Of a DNA stretch of 12,872 nucleotides, positions 12,238-12,872 are shown one piece after another. Every line of letters starts with the position of its first letter. Positions within the stretch are counted from its first letter, which is position 1. The position numbers and the translations under genes are program-made. Origin of the DNA: Deltaproteobacteria bacterium. GTDB taxonomy: Bacteria; Myxococcota; Myxococcia; Myxococcales; 40CM-4-68-19. The notes beneath the pieces were generated by a model. That model made no database searches, was not told where the DNA came from, and saw only the letters and a program-made list of their open reading frames with translations. The DNA lies in NCBI GenBank assembly GCA_005879505.1, contig VBKQ01000081.1, positions 1 to 12,872 of the forward strand, read 5' to 3'.

Positions 12238-12872
12238 GATCCGAACTCCGCCGGCAGGTGGCACCCGATCGTCGTTGCGCCGGAGAAATCGGCCCCGGCG
12301 AGCGCGGCATCGCGCAGATCGACGCCGATCAGCATCGCGCGCGCGAAGGAGGCGGCCATCAGATTGGCGCCGCGCATCGAGACGTCGATGAGCCTGGCGC
12401 CGGAGAAATCCGCCTTCTCCATCGAGGTGGCGCCCAAGCGCGCGTCGGCAAAGACAGTGCGCACGATCAGCGCCCCGTCGAACTTCGCCCTGTACAGCTT
12501 GGTGTCTTCGAAGCGCGCGACCGAAAGGCTGGCGCCGGAGAAGATCGCGTTCATCGCCTCGCAGCCGTGGATCTTCAGCCGCCGTCCGCTCAATTGCGCG
12601 GCATCGATCTCGTTCAGATCGCAGAAATAGAGCTCCACCCGCTCGAGGCGCGCGGCCCGCAGCCGGGCCTTGCGCAGCGCCGTGTGGGCGAAGGTGGTCT
12701 CGCGAATGCGCGTGCCCGCCAGGTTGCCTTCCGCGAGATCGCTCTTCTCCACGACCGTTCGCAGCCAGTCCGATCCGCTCGCGAAGACCGTGGGCATGGC
12801 GCACGATTCGATGCGGTCTCCGTTGAAGCCGCCCTGGTCCTTGAGCCGCTGCAGCGCCATCGGCGCCTGGTG
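12234..12872 (-). CDS. Pentapeptide-repeat protein, 5' end probably beyond the window
   Basis: Repeating A(D/N)LXX-type quintets run through nearly the whole product, for example SDLAEGNLAG, ADFSGARLID, GANLMAASFA and GADFSGATTI. This predicts a right-handed quadrilateral beta-helix, a protein-interaction scaffold without inherent enzyme activity. The frame is open to the window edge. An ATG at 12860 could start a 208-residue protein, but the 12 bases before it contain no Shine-Dalgarno, so the gene likely continues to the right. Its stop overlaps the next gene's start by 4 bp. In myxobacteria such proteins often occur with type VI secretion genes (DUF2169 fusions), but nothing else of that system is visible here. 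Confidence 0.9.
   Translation of the reverse strand, partial: HQAPMALQRLKDQGGFNGDRIESCAMPTVFASGSDWLRTVVEKSDLAEGNLAGTRIRETTFAHTALRKARLRAARLERVELYFCDLNEIDAAQLSGRRLKIHGCEAMNAIFSGASLSVARFEDTKLYRAKFDGALIVRTVFADARLGATSMEKADFSGARLIDVSMRGANLMAASFARAMLIGVDLRDAALAGADFSGATTIGCHLPAEFGS

Noticed and set aside
11749..12630. A 293-codon plus-strand open frame opposite the pentapeptide and hypothetical genes
   Set aside because: The minus strand carries clear pentapeptide repeats and an ATGA-coupled downstream gene; the plus frame is a shadow.

Overview
This is a GC-rich, gene-dense window whose genes look myxobacterial (Myxococcota). The clearest pointers are an S41 peptidase with a long Ig/SH3-like extension resembling a family I recall from Myxococcus, a DehI-family protein and a pentapeptide-repeat operon. 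The taxonomic call is an inference from gene content and composition. No rRNA, tRNA, CRISPR array or insertion sequence is visible.

Layout, left to right. (1) 1-639 (+) is the 3' part of a TIGR01777-type NAD(P)-dependent epimerase that enters from outside the window. (2) 686-5436 (+) is dnaE, the DNA polymerase III alpha subunit, interrupted after a FNK motif by a large intein starting at 2972 that carries a LAGLIDADG homing endonuclease. The intein's last residues and about 26 conserved DnaE residues that should follow are absent, and the reading frame shifts at 4270/4271. As written, the gene cannot give an intact polymerase by protein splicing. (3) 5477-6968 (-) is a two-gene unit converging on dnaE: a DehI-family protein with an excellent Shine-Dalgarno, then a small helical protein of unknown function. 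(4) 7036-8247 (+) is a short-form threonine ammonia-lyase with an ACT domain, divergent from the dehI-like gene across 67 bp that contain a GACCGG inverted repeat. (5) 8370-11618 (+) is an exported S41/PDZ serine peptidase of 1082 residues. (6) 11638-12872 (-) is a translationally coupled pair, a pentapeptide-repeat protein (running off the window) and a 199-residue unknown, converging on the peptidase gene.

The genes do not form one pathway; this looks like a chromosomal housekeeping neighbourhood. The outstanding observation is the damaged intein/extein junction in dnaE. dnaE is normally essential, so this is an assembly error, a recent lesion, or a sign of a second polymerase gene elsewhere. 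The intein and the extein just upstream of it also have lower GC and different codon use than the rest of dnaE, as expected for a mobile intein with flanking co-conversion.
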